Assembly (NCBI GenBank): GCA_044225555.1
Contig: JBGAIM010000001.1
Coordinates: forward strand, 620,001-684,000
DNA from: JADLHS01 sp044225555
GTDB taxonomy: Bacteria; Verrucomicrobiota; Verrucomicrobiia; Limisphaerales; JADLHS01
Length of the DNA stretch: 64,000 bases
Reading direction: 5' to 3'
The translations under genes were made by a program, and so were the position numbers. The notes beneath the pieces are model-generated. The model saw only the letters and a list, made by a program, of their open reading frames with translations, had not been told where the DNA came from and did no database searches. This document shows, in pieces, positions 8,230 to 17,225 of this stretch; the stretch's first letter is position 1, and every line of letters begins with the position of its first letter.

Positions 8230-10209
8230 ATGGCGCGTCCGCGAATCATCGGCCTGCTGCTGGCATTGATCACCTTGGTGGTCTATCTGCCCGCTGGACG
8301 ACATGATTTCATTGTCTTCGACGACCCGGACTACGTCACCGAAAACCAGTTGGTTCAACAAGGCGTCACTCTTAAAGGAGTCGCATGGGCCTTCACCAGC
8401 TTTCACGCCAGCAACTGGCATCCGATCACCTGGTTGTCGCACATGCTGGACTGCGGGATGTTTGGCCTGAACCCCGGGGCACAACACATCGTCAGCGCTC
8501 TGATCCACGCCGCCAACGCAGTGCTGGTCTTCGTGCTCCTGCTTCAACTCACCGGCAAACTCTGGCCGGCGGCCATCGTGGCGGCGTTATTTGCCTGGCA
8601 TCCGTTGCGGGTGGAATCAGTCGCCTGGATCTCCGAACGCAAGGACGTCTTGAGCTTGTTCTTCGGCTTGTGGTGTTTGCTGGCTTACACGAAGCACGCC
8701 AGGGAATTCGCAAACGGCCATCGGACCTCCCGCTTCTACTGGCTGGCGTTGTTACTGTTTGCGCTCGGACTGATGGCCAAACCCATGCTGGTCACGCTGC
8801 CCTTTGTGATGCTGCTGTTGGATTGGTGGCCGTTGGGGCGATTCAACAACGGCAATTCTCAAGCGGCCAGCCAGAGGTTGGTTCTGGAGAAAGCACCATT
8901 CTTTCTGCTGGTGGTGGTTTCCGGCGTGTTGACGGTGCTGGCGCAACGCGCCGAAGCCGTGGTCGCGTTGGAGCACGTTCCCCTTGACCTGCGATTGAAG
9001 AACGCAGTCGTGGCCTGCGGCGGTTATCTCCTCGACACTTTCTGGCCGATGAATCTGGCATTGCTCTACCCGCTGCCAAAAGCAGTTGCCCTGGGGAAGG
9101 TCACTGCCGCCGCCGTTGTGATTCTAGGAGTCACAGTCGTTGCCTGGAAATGGCGAAAGGAGAGACCGTATCTGCTCGTAGGCTGGCTCTGGTTTGTCGG
9201 CACACTGGTGCCGGTGATTGGCATTGTGCAAGTCGGTGGACAGGCGATGGCGGATCGTTACACCTACCTGCCGCAGATTGGCCTGCTCGTGGCGATTGTT
9301 TTCGAGATCGCGTCGTGGGCCACGAATTCCGCGGCGAATTCAAAGATCGCTATCGCAGTTGCTGGCATTGTGTCGCTGGCCTGTCTGGCGGCGACGACCA
9401 GGCAATTGAGCTACTGGAAAGACAGCGAGACAATCTTCAACCGCACGATCGCAGTGACTGGGGACAACCCCGTGGCGCATATCAATCTGGGCGTGGCTTT
9501 GGAGCAACAAGGCCGATTGGCGGAGGCGCGGGCGCAATACGAGATCGCCGCCCGACTCGACCCCAACCGTGTTCAGGCGCAAGTGAATCTAGCCAATGTG
9601 CTCGACGCGTCCGGCGAAACCGGGAAGGCATTGGAACATTACCGCATGGCCCTGCAACTCAATCGCAACTCGCCGCTGGTTCACCTCAACTACGGTTCAG
9701 CGTTGGTGAAGCTTGGCCGATTCGATGAAGCGAAACTCCACTTCGATGAAGCCAAACGACTGGCGCCAAACGACCCGCGCCCGGCCTATCTCATGGGCAA
9801 GTCCCTGCTCCGCCAAGGTCGCAGTCAGGAGGCCGTGGGCCAATTCAAGGAGGCTCTGCGCATTGACCCAAATCATATGCAAACCCTGGTATGGTTTGCG
9901 CGTGTGAGAGCCAACGACTTCGATGGCCAAGCGCGTCATGCCGTGGAGGCCGTGGCCCTGTCGAAGCGCGCCGTGGAACTGACCGGCGGCAACGATCCGT
10001 TCGTGCTCGATACGCTGGCCTCCGCGTATGCCGAAGCGGGACGATTCATCGAAGCGTTGCAAACCCTTGACCAGGCGCTGCAACTGCTGTCGCAAAGCGG
10101 CGACACCAACACGACGGCGCTCAGCGCCCGCCAGAGACTTTATCAAGCCAAGCAGCCCTATCGCGAGTCCTTCACGAACGCGCCCGACGCGATTCCCACA
10201 CAGCGCTGA
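8230..10209 (+). CDS. Polytopic membrane protein with C-terminal TPR repeats (Tmtc/PMT-like)
   Basis: This 659-residue protein has an N-terminal half with about nine or ten hydrophobic segments and a C-terminal half of tetratricopeptide repeats. The first loop carries FDDPDYVTEN and NWHPITWLSHMLDC, followed by FAWHPLRVESVAWISERKD. These are marks of the GT-C glycosyltransferase-like group related to eukaryotic TMTC O-mannosyltransferases. About five TPR units start near residue 415 (VAHINLGVALEQQGRLAEA, HLNYGSALVKLGRFDEA and others). A role in protein glycosylation is inferred from the family only. Its last 52 bp overlap the end of the convergent DUF455 gene. It lies 47 bp after dnaN, so read-through from dnaN is possible. 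Confidence 0.85.
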   Translation: MARPRIIGLLLALITLVVYLPAGRHDFIVFDDPDYVTENQLVQQGVTLKGVAWAFTSFHASNWHPITWLSHMLDCGMFGLNPGAQHIVSALIHAANAVLVFVLLLQLTGKLWPAAIVAALFAWHPLRVESVAWISERKDVLSLFFGLWCLLAYTKHAREFANGHRTSRFYWLALLLFALGLMAKPMLVTLPFVMLLLDWWPLGRFNNGNSQAASQRLVLEKAPFFLLVVVSGVLTVLAQRAEAVVALEHVPLDLRLKNAVVACGGYLLDTFWPMNLALLYPLPKAVALGKVTAAAVVILGVTVVAWKWRKERPYLLVGWLWFVGTLVPVIGIVQVGGQAMADRYTYLPQIGLLVAIVFEIASWATNSAANSKIAIAVAGIVSLACLAATTRQLSYWKDSETIFNRTIAVTGDNPVAHINLGVALEQQGRLAEARAQYEIAARLDPNRVQAQVNLANVLDASGETGKALEHYRMALQLNRNSPLVHLNYGSALVKLGRFDEAKLHFDEAKRLAPNDPRPAYLMGKSLLRQGRSQEAVGQFKEALRIDPNHMQTLVWFARVRANDFDGQARHAVEAVALSKRAVELTGGNDPFVLDTLASAYAEAGRFIEALQTLDQALQLLSQSGDTNTTALSARQRLYQAKQPYRESFTNAPDAIPTQR

Positions 10210-12287
10210 AGGTCCGCAGCGCAGCGAAACACCTGGAACACGGCGAGACAAACCTGGGCCTGCTGTGGGTCGTTCAAACAGACTGCACCTTCGGCAATGC
10301 GCCGCGCGGGATCGCTGGAGAAAGACAGCGGAAATTTCTCGCGCAGCCGCTGGCCGAACGAAACAAAGTCCTCACATCCTTCAGCGCGCAAAGAGGCACG
10401 GTTGAACAGGCGAAACAGCCCGTGACTGCCTTGGGCGGCGCGGGACATCAATTCCACCGTAACCCGGCCCATCGTGTAGCGCGGGTTGATTTCTACAATC
10501 GGTTTGAGCCGGCCCAATCCGGTGGCATCGCGATAAACGAAAGCATCAATTCCCAGCGGGCCGAGGAAATCCACCGCGCGCAACGCCAACTCCAGTGCCG
10601 CCAGGATTTCTTCATAGAGACGTTGAACTGGATTTCCCGCCGCCGGCACGACGCCCAGCGACGAAGTCACTCCAGCGGGAAGTTTGCGCTCGAACTTGGG
10701 TTCGGCCCAGTTGCCAATGAACTGACCTTTCGCATCGTTGAGCAGACCGGTGTAGCCAACGAGTTCCAGGCCTGCGGCCTTCATCTCCAGTTGCACGGAG
10801 AAATCCAGTTCTCGCTCCAGCCACGGCTCGACCACGATCTCTCGGCCGGAAGCAATCACGTTGGCAATCCAGCGCTTTTGATTTTCGGTCAGTTCCGGCT
10901 CAAACAGCCGCAGGGCGTTACTGCCCGCCACACCGATGGATTCCTTCAGCACGACCTTGTGATGCCCGCGTGAGCGAATTGCCGCTATCGCCTCGAGGAC
11001 AGCCTTCACAGAGTTGGGCATTACGCCGACCTCAAATTCCGTGCACAGCCACGGTTCTGGACTAAGCAAAGGCAATATCTTTCTAAGCAACGCAGCACTC
11101 CACGCCTTTGTGTAGAGCTGAGCAATGCGCTCATTGAACAAATGATCCGTCGGACGTTGGGTAGCAGTGATGTTGGCGAACAGTGGCGTGAACAGTTCCA
11201 CGCTGTCCGGTCCCCAGGCCCACGGACGCAATCCACCCAGCTTACGTTCGGTAAGCGTTACAACATCTTCGGCGAATTCGGGCAGCAGGAGGCCTGCTTC
11301 CTTCAGTCCACTCAAGAAATGCACTGAGGGCCTTTTATCCACCACCACAATGTCATCCTGCCGACAGAGGAACTGCGGCAGGTTGGTGAGATCACGTACC
11401 AGTTGCACTTGGTGCTTGGTGGGCGAGAATCCTTTGCCACCAGCAATGCGTGCTTCGGTGAGTGGATTGAAAACGAAAACCGTCGGCGTGCGGCCTTTGG
11501 ATTGGGAGAAGACGTTCAGGTGCTCGATGAAATCTGCATCCAGCCCCGCCGCGCGCCGACCCTCGATATTCAGCGCGAATCCCTTGGCCCGGCTCGGCGA
11601 CAGCGGGAACTTGAGATGCCGGCAAAAAGCATCCCAATCACTCTCAGTGGGGTTCTTCCAACGCCGCAGCCATTTGAGGCCGTACGCCACGTGGCCAATC
11701 TCATCGCGATAAATCTTTTGGAGCAGCTTGGCGGAATCCGCGTCACCGACCTCGGCAAAGCAGTTGCAGAAGTGCCGGGCAAAATCCAGATTCGCCTGCT
11801 CGAAAGTGAGGCTCAGGCCCGCGACGTAATCCATCGGGCTTTCCATGCCGGACACCGCGCGCCAGAAATAACCGCTCACCGGCAGTTCTCCAAACTGGAT
11901 GCCGCTGGCCTTCATCCGCTCGACGTACCAACGCGTGTGTTCCTGTTCGTCCTTCAGCGTTTCCAGCACGCCCTTGCGGAAGGCGGCGGGCGCATCGGGA
12001 AATTTCAACAGCACCAGTGCCATCAACTCCGTGGCGAGCAACTCGTGATTTGCGAAGAAATGCAACAGCCGGCCGCGCTCGCGTTGTTGTTCGAGATGTT
12101 GAGTCCCCGGAAACTCGCCGCGCGAAGTGCCGGTGACTTTGAAGATCAGTTCCCTGGGCCGACCCGGCATCGCGGGCGTTTCTACCGCCGGCCCGGGTCG
12201 TTCATCGGTGATCGCCGCCGGACACTGGAGTTTTTTCTCCAGTGTCGTGGCAAACAACACCTGCTCGGCTAGTTCACGCAGTTCCAT
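10158..12287 (-). CDS. DUF455 ferritin-like domain fused to an ATP-grasp-like domain
   Basis: This 709-residue protein appears to be a two-domain fusion. Residues about 1-290 form a ferritin-like helical domain of the DUF455 type, with candidate di-iron ligands in HELLATE (81-87), DEQEH (113-117), Glu163 and DEIGH (195-199). Residues about 300-650 look like an ATP-grasp ligase: a Lys-bearing VVLKESIGVAGS strand, VVEPWLERE, GIDAFVYRD, and the Mg-binding VEINPRYTMGR. ATP-grasp enzymes join carboxylates to amines or thiols, and ferritin-like domains often oxidise or hydroxylate substrates, so a modifying ligase/oxygenase is one guess. No peptide precursor or biosynthetic cluster is visible. The gene overlaps the convergent TPR gene by 52 bp. 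Function is unknown. Confidence 0.8.
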   Translation of the reverse strand: MELRELAEQVLFATTLEKKLQCPAAITDERPGPAVETPAMPGRPRELIFKVTGTSRGEFPGTQHLEQQRERGRLLHFFANHELLATELMALVLLKFPDAPAAFRKGVLETLKDEQEHTRWYVERMKASGIQFGELPVSGYFWRAVSGMESPMDYVAGLSLTFEQANLDFARHFCNCFAEVGDADSAKLLQKIYRDEIGHVAYGLKWLRRWKNPTESDWDAFCRHLKFPLSPSRAKGFALNIEGRRAAGLDADFIEHLNVFSQSKGRTPTVFVFNPLTEARIAGGKGFSPTKHQVQLVRDLTNLPQFLCRQDDIVVVDKRPSVHFLSGLKEAGLLLPEFAEDVVTLTERKLGGLRPWAWGPDSVELFTPLFANITATQRPTDHLFNERIAQLYTKAWSAALLRKILPLLSPEPWLCTEFEVGVMPNSVKAVLEAIAAIRSRGHHKVVLKESIGVAGSNALRLFEPELTENQKRWIANVIASGREIVVEPWLERELDFSVQLEMKAAGLELVGYTGLLNDAKGQFIGNWAEPKFERKLPAGVTSSLGVVPAAGNPVQRLYEEILAALELALRAVDFLGPLGIDAFVYRDATGLGRLKPIVEINPRYTMGRVTVELMSRAAQGSHGLFRLFNRASLRAEGCEDFVSFGQRLREKFPLSFSSDPARRIAEGAVCLNDPQQAQVCLAVFQVFRCAADLQRCVGIASGAFVKDSR

Positions 12288-12337
12288 CTGTAAACAGTTT
12301 GCCTACGATTCCAGCCAGAGCAAATCAGAGAAACAGT

Positions 12338-14719
12338 TCACGGCAGTAACCGAGAACGGAAGAACTGATTGCCCGCCGGATTGAGCGGAATGGAAAAGAC
12401 GCCGTTCGTCGGATAGTTCGTGCTGATGGCGGTCCAGTTCGAAAGGTCGCCAGACGACTCAACCTCGTAAGGGTAATTTTCGAAGCCGGTGAACTGAAGG
12501 TGCCAGTTGCCGTTGCTCTGAACGACCGAGCCCACGGAGTCGGCGCGCAAGAGTGGCAGCAGTTGCGAAGGAAGCCGCTCGTAGGCTTCGTCCGTGATTC
12601 CACGCTGGGCTTGAATCAAAGTGCTTTGATTTAGCCACGGCGAAGCCAGCGAGAGTTCGGGCGTGGTCAGGACATCTCCCAGGTTTCGAAACGAGCCGCC
12701 AACCTGAGTAGCGCGAGCGGTGGCAACGCCGGTCGCCACGCTGGCTGCTTGGGCGGAATTGGAGGTAATCGTGAGGGAATCGAATGTGGGCGACTTCCCA
12801 GTCTGCAACCAGGAGTCGGTTGAGGTGTTCGTCTGTATGTTTAGACCGTCAAGACGCGCCAGCCAGGCATTTTGGTCCGATGCATTTACTGAGAGTAGTT
12901 GCTGGGGCGAATTTGTGTTGAGGAGCGAAGCGATCAGCGCGGCGATGTGCCAATCACGGGTTGGGTGCGTGAGTTGTGCGCTCTGCGCATCTCCATCGTG
13001 CAGCCAATCCAGCCAGGTAGATGCATTGGCGTTGGTGGACTTCAAATAGATCGTTTGCCAAGGCGTCCCGCGATGAACGCGACCGAGCATGGCAAAACTC
13101 AATGGCTCAGCGTCTGGAAAATTCCAGGAATCTGAGTTGCGGATCAACGGATCTTTGATGGCGGGATTGTAGCGGTTTGAGTCATCGCCCGCATTCACCG
13201 GGTTTCCGCCCCAAGGCGAATAGCGATCGTTGATGATTTCGATGTTGCGAAGTGTTTGGACCGGCTGGGAAAGCGCAAGACGCGCAATGAGATTCGTGTT
13301 CTGCAAATCGGTTGACGTTGGGTGCACGAGTGGATCATTGGCCTGCCAAGAGCGAGAAACAGAAATCCGTCTCGTCGGAGTGAGCGGGCAAGTTTGGACA
13401 AGACTGGTGTTGCTGATTCCTGAGTATTTTAAGGGCGACAAGCCATAGAGAGCACGAAAGTAATCAATGGCGAAGCCTTGGTCATTGCCGTATGGCTGAT
13501 TCAGTCCGTAGCTGCGCCAGTCTCCTCCGACGTTCCCAAGAGCAACATCCATCTGGTTGAACACACCTTGTGGCAGAGATTGGTTTACGACGAGGTTCGT
13601 GCTCCACAAACCGTCGAATCCGATAGCGTTGTCAGGATCACGAATGGCTTCACTAAGATCAATCGTGCTGTTCAGTCCTTCCAGCGTCACGAAATCCACC
13701 AGCCGCTGGGTTTCCTGATCCACCAAAAAGACGCGCAGGCGATTGTTCACAGTTATGCACCACTTCGGAATCGGGAAACCTACACCAGTTTCAAAGGGAG
13801 CGAGCAAGTTGGTGGTGAAGCTTTGCGCGACGTGTTGATAAACGGAGTCGGGCAAGAAAATGTCGTTGGTGCGAATCGGGACGATAAACGAGCTGAGATT
13901 TGGCATCGCTGACGATCCGGCCCCGGTCCAATTGCTCGCGGCCACAGCGAAACTCGCCTGCGAAAAGAATCGCTGAGTCAGAGAGAGCCCGAAGTTATTC
14001 GTTAGCACTACCGACGACAAAACATCGGCGAATAGATCCACTCCGCGGGTGTAATTGCTCCGGTACGAATTCCACAACTCCAAACCAAAGATGTTGGAGA
14101 TGCCGAGAACAAACATCTGATTTGTCTGCCAAGTGCTGCGTGGGGCGACTGTTGTTGGCCGGACGATTTGAAGCCGACGCGTAATCTGGAACACGGTATC
14201 GACGGCGAACTCGTTGAAGTTTGGGAAACCCTTCTTCGCGCCGATGATTACCGGAATTCCATAAACACAGTCTCGTGGCTGCAATGCGGCGCGGTCGGTC
14301 GGGCTGTTCAGATCACGCCATGCGTTGGTGTAACCGAGCCCGGTTTCCTCTTCATAACCACAGATGTAGATGTAGCTATTGTCGTTGGTGAACAGCGGGC
14401 GGAACACACTCGGCAGGTAAGGATAGTTCGTGTTAAACCGGTTTGTCGTGGCGTCGAGAATGTTGGCCGTGACTTGGAGCAGGCGATGAACTGCCGGGGT
14501 GTATTGGTTCGTTGGGTAGATCTGAATGCGGTTCAGGTTCAGCCCCCATTCAGACTGCAAGAGCCGCGAGCTGAGATTGGTGAAAAATCCCAAAGGGGCG
14601 GCGGTGGAAAGTTCGCCATGCGTCTTGGGTGGGTGAATGAACAGTGCGGCAAGAACGCCAAGGATCAAAACGGCGCTCTTTGCCCGATGGCAAAACACCC
14701 GAAGAGACGCCCAATTCAT
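12338..14719 (-). CDS. Large secreted protein of unknown function
   Basis: From the ATG at 14719 the protein has 793 residues; a GTG three codons upstream is an alternative start. The N-terminus MNWASLRVFCHRAKSAVLIL plus the next hydrophobic stretch is a signal peptide ending near HPPKTHG. The body is rich in Asn, Thr and Ser and contains the conserved-looking segment GIPVIIGAKKGFPNFNEF, which I associate with large uncharacterised verrucomicrobial surface proteins, possibly the Verru_Chthon cassette A type. The last 60 residues (YEVESSGDLSNWTAIS through FFRSRL) form a small beta-module also seen at the ends of two other secreted proteins here. No catalytic motif is recognised. It lies 50 bp upstream of the DUF455 gene on the same strand. 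Confidence 0.75.
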   Translation of the reverse strand: MNWASLRVFCHRAKSAVLILGVLAALFIHPPKTHGELSTAAPLGFFTNLSSRLLQSEWGLNLNRIQIYPTNQYTPAVHRLLQVTANILDATTNRFNTNYPYLPSVFRPLFTNDNSYIYICGYEEETGLGYTNAWRDLNSPTDRAALQPRDCVYGIPVIIGAKKGFPNFNEFAVDTVFQITRRLQIVRPTTVAPRSTWQTNQMFVLGISNIFGLELWNSYRSNYTRGVDLFADVLSSVVLTNNFGLSLTQRFFSQASFAVAASNWTGAGSSAMPNLSSFIVPIRTNDIFLPDSVYQHVAQSFTTNLLAPFETGVGFPIPKWCITVNNRLRVFLVDQETQRLVDFVTLEGLNSTIDLSEAIRDPDNAIGFDGLWSTNLVVNQSLPQGVFNQMDVALGNVGGDWRSYGLNQPYGNDQGFAIDYFRALYGLSPLKYSGISNTSLVQTCPLTPTRRISVSRSWQANDPLVHPTSTDLQNTNLIARLALSQPVQTLRNIEIINDRYSPWGGNPVNAGDDSNRYNPAIKDPLIRNSDSWNFPDAEPLSFAMLGRVHRGTPWQTIYLKSTNANASTWLDWLHDGDAQSAQLTHPTRDWHIAALIASLLNTNSPQQLLSVNASDQNAWLARLDGLNIQTNTSTDSWLQTGKSPTFDSLTITSNSAQAASVATGVATARATQVGGSFRNLGDVLTTPELSLASPWLNQSTLIQAQRGITDEAYERLPSQLLPLLRADSVGSVVQSNGNWHLQFTGFENYPYEVESSGDLSNWTAISTNYPTNGVFSIPLNPAGNQFFRSRLLP

Positions 14720-14916
14720 ATCGGCCACACAGTAATAGATTTTCGGCCCTCTGCGAGCCAGAAAGCGTCGGAACAGCTACAGGATCCGTGATGCTGAGTA
14801 TTCTGCGAATGGATTGGGAACAAATCCACATTGCACAGTGCGGGGGATGTCCGCATCATGAACTCTGCGCGTGGTCGCTATTGGCCGCGCCGGGAATTTT
14901 GAACTGACATTGAACC

Positions 14917-16140
14917 ATGAACCTCGACGCTCTTTATTCTGAACTGACACTCAAACCCAACGCCAAACTCGTCCTGCTCGTGCTCGACGGCCTCGGCGAT
15001 CTGGCCACCAAAGAACAAAGCTACCTGACGCCCCTCGAAGCCGCGAACACGCCGAACCTGGACGCGCTTTCCAAGAACGCCGCGCAGGGCCGCATGATTC
15101 CCGTCGCACCCGGCATCACGCCCGGCAGTGGGCCCGGCCATCTCGGGTTGTTCGGTTATGACCCGCTGGAGTTTCAGGTGGGTCGTGGGGTCATTGAAGC
15201 GCTCGGGCTGGGTGTGGAACTCAAGCCCGGCGACGTTTGCGCCCGCGCGAATTTCGCCACGCTCGACGCCAAAGGCATTGTCACCGATCGCCGCGCGGGT
15301 CGCATCCCGACGGAGACGTGTGAGAAGCTTTGCGCGCTGCTCAAGGCGAAGATCAAAAAGATCGGCGACACGCAGGTGATCATTCAGGCGGGCAAGGAAC
15401 ATCGGTTCGTGGTCGTGTTCCGTGGCAAGGGATTGGAAGGTCCGCTCACGGATGCGGATCCGAATCGCGAAGGGTACGCCATCCCGACCGTGAAGCCGCG
15501 CGACCCGAAGAACGCGAAGCAAAAGAAGGTGGCCAAGCTGATCGCCGAGTTCTACAAGCAGGCGCTGCCGATTCTGAAGAACGAGAAGCCCGCCAACGGC
15601 TTTCTCATGCGCGGCATTGCGCATCAGCCGCATATCCCGTTGTTCGAAGAGCGTTACCTCCTCAAGCCGGCGTGCCTGGCGGTGTATCCGATGTACAAGG
15701 GCCTCGCGCAACTCGTCGGCATGAAGAAGATCGAAGGGCCGCAGACCATCGCCGAGCAATTCGAGCGTTACCTGACCGAGTACGACAACTACGACTTTTT
15801 CTTCATCCACTACAAATACACCGACAAGGCGGGCGAGGACGGCAACTTCAGCGCGAAGAAGAAGGCCATCGAAGACCTCGACGCCGCGCTGCCGATTCTG
15901 CTGAAGAAAAAGCCGGACGTGCTGGCGATCACGGGCGATCACTCGACGCCGTGCGCGTTGAAAGGCCACTCGTGGCATCCGCAACCGTTGCTGCTGACCT
16001 CGGCGGTGAGCGGCGCGGACAAGCTGGATCGTTTCACCGAGACCGGCGCGAACAACGGGTCGCTCGGCATCCTCCCGGCGAAGTTCCTCATCCGCCTGAT
16101 GCAGGCCAACGCGAAGATGTTTGATAAGTTTGGGGCGTAG
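14917..16140 (+). CDS. apgM: 2,3-bisphosphoglycerate-independent phosphoglycerate mutase, archaeal type
   Basis: This 407-residue enzyme is of the ApgM branch of the alkaline phosphatase superfamily, distinct from bacterial GpmI at about 510 residues. Metal and active-site marks are LDGLGD (Asp24), the serine region TPGSGPGHLGLFGYDP (Ser71), FIHYKYTDKAGEDG, ITGDHSTPC and HSWHPQP. It interconverts 3- and 2-phosphoglycerate in glycolysis and gluconeogenesis. It is monocistronic: a strong terminator follows at 16161. With mdh and the PPi-type phosphofructokinase a few kb away, the region is enriched in central carbon genes, although they do not form an operon. Confidence 0.93.
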   Translation: MNLDALYSELTLKPNAKLVLLVLDGLGDLATKEQSYLTPLEAANTPNLDALSKNAAQGRMIPVAPGITPGSGPGHLGLFGYDPLEFQVGRGVIEALGLGVELKPGDVCARANFATLDAKGIVTDRRAGRIPTETCEKLCALLKAKIKKIGDTQVIIQAGKEHRFVVVFRGKGLEGPLTDADPNREGYAIPTVKPRDPKNAKQKKVAKLIAEFYKQALPILKNEKPANGFLMRGIAHQPHIPLFEERYLLKPACLAVYPMYKGLAQLVGMKKIEGPQTIAEQFERYLTEYDNYDFFFIHYKYTDKAGEDGNFSAKKKAIEDLDAALPILLKKKPDVLAITGDHSTPCALKGHSWHPQPLLLTSAVSGADKLDRFTETGANNGSLGILPAKFLIRLMQANAKMFDKFGA

Positions 16141-16160
16141 GAGGCGGCGAATAATAGGTG

Positions 16161-16196
16161 CTCCCGCATCGACAGAGTGGTCAATGCGGGAGTTTT
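16161..16196 (+). terminator. Rho-independent terminator after apgM
   Basis: The arms CTCCCGCAT (16161-16169) and ATGCGGGAG (16184-16192) pair perfectly over 9 bp around a 14-nt loop and are followed by TTTT. It lies 20 bp after the apgM stop and just before the convergent PEP-CTERM gene ends. Confidence 0.85.
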
Positions 16197-16199
16197 CTA

Positions 16200-16844
16200 T
16201 TAAGAACGATTCCGGAATTTGTCCCTCAGAGCGAGGCTTGTAAGGCCCGCCATAGTTAGTAGCGACCCGATAGTTGGTTCCGGTATCTGAGAGTAAGTGC
16301 CAACCACGATGCCTCCTCCTACTGCCGTCGCACTATCCAAAATATCCAACCCCGTCGGCGTCCGCACCAAACGGAACCAACCGTAGCCATCGGACTCGTC
16401 GGGAATCATGAAAGTTGATGGATTGGGAAAATTATCATAGCGATCATCCCAATATGCCAGCAGAACACTCTGGCCAATTGCGAGTGACACTTGGAACGAC
16501 CAAGGAGGACTTGCTGAGTTATTGAGCAATGGAACATCGCCCTGTACGTATGAAGGAGTGAATTCCAAGCCGAAGTAAGCACTATGGACTGAGTATAATT
16601 CCGCAATCCCAGCGGAGCTGATTGTATAGTGACCTGGGCTGTTGGTTGTGATTCCAAGGGCAAACAGTCCCTTATCACCGGGCTGCGTGACTTGATATAT
16701 TGCATCATCGCCGAAGAGGTAACGGGTGAGCACGATGTTGTTTGTAAGGACAGCGGCTTTCAGCGGGGCGATTGAGCTACATGCCAGCATCAGCAACGCT
16801 GCCATTATGGCAAAGCGCCTCGAGAATTGCTGTGGCCGAAACAT
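16200..16844 (-). CDS. PEP-CTERM sorting-domain protein
   Basis: This 214-residue exported protein has an N-terminal signal peptide (MFRPQQFSRRFAIMAALLML and following) ending near PLKAA. A classic PEP-CTERM tail starts around residue 188: PEP motif in IPEPTIGS, a hydrophobic helix and a short basic end (RDKFRNRS). Such tails are recognised and cleaved by the exosortase EpsH/XrtA during export to the surface or extracellular matrix. The mature part has no recognised domain. The coding sequence looks less GC-rich than its neighbours by eye. No exosortase gene is in the window. The gene stands alone, and a long repeat-bearing spacer lies upstream. Confidence 0.88.
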   Translation of the reverse strand: MFRPQQFSRRFAIMAALLMLACSSIAPLKAAVLTNNIVLTRYLFGDDAIYQVTQPGDKGLFALGITTNSPGHYTISSAGIAELYSVHSAYFGLEFTPSYVQGDVPLLNNSASPPWSFQVSLAIGQSVLLAYWDDRYDNFPNPSTFMIPDESDGYGWFRLVRTPTGLDILDSATAVGGGIVVGTYSQIPEPTIGSLLTMAGLTSLALRDKFRNRS

Positions 16845-17043
16845 GCAGCCGACCCTAAACCTCTCTCAGTTGGCCGTCAAGCCGACCACTGTGGATGTGA
16901 GTTGTTGGCATTTCAATCATTAGCCTTTGAACGGAAATCGAAGGAATGACCTTCCAATCCACGAAAACCTTGCGGATTCTTTTTGTGTTACGCCCAAGCG
17001 GTAGCGGATTTCCTCATGCCAACGAGGGAAGTTAGCGTCAATG

Positions 17044-17200
17044 CTCGCCCTCACCCCGGCCCTCTCCCCCGAGGAGAGGGAGAATCCATCGCCGTCTCTT
17101 TCGAACATCTGGCGCTGGATTTGCCAAGGAACTAATCGCAAGCCAGAGACGCCCAATCGCTGTTCCTTCTCCCCGGGGAGAAGGTCAGGATGAGGGCGAG
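17044..17200. repeat. MITE-like palindromic repeat, 157 bp
   Basis: The 381-bp spacer 16845-17225 holds one recognisable feature. This is an element bounded by perfect 10-bp inverted ends, CTCGCCCTCA (17044-17053) and TGAGGGCGAG (17191-17200). It contains an 8-bp hairpin (CCCTCTCC/GGAGAGGG, 17060-17080) and a perfect 20-bp palindrome at 17165-17184. It has no coding capacity. The layout, inverted ends around two hairpins, is an enlarged version of the smaller elements elsewhere in the window. The rest of the spacer shows nothing I can identify. Confidence 0.75.
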
Positions 17201-17225
17201 CCACAAACCAACTTATCCCGCAAAC

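Noticed and set aside
14729..14916. Spacer examined for a tRNA or small RNA
   Set aside because: No cloverleaf, T-loop motif or terminator could be found.
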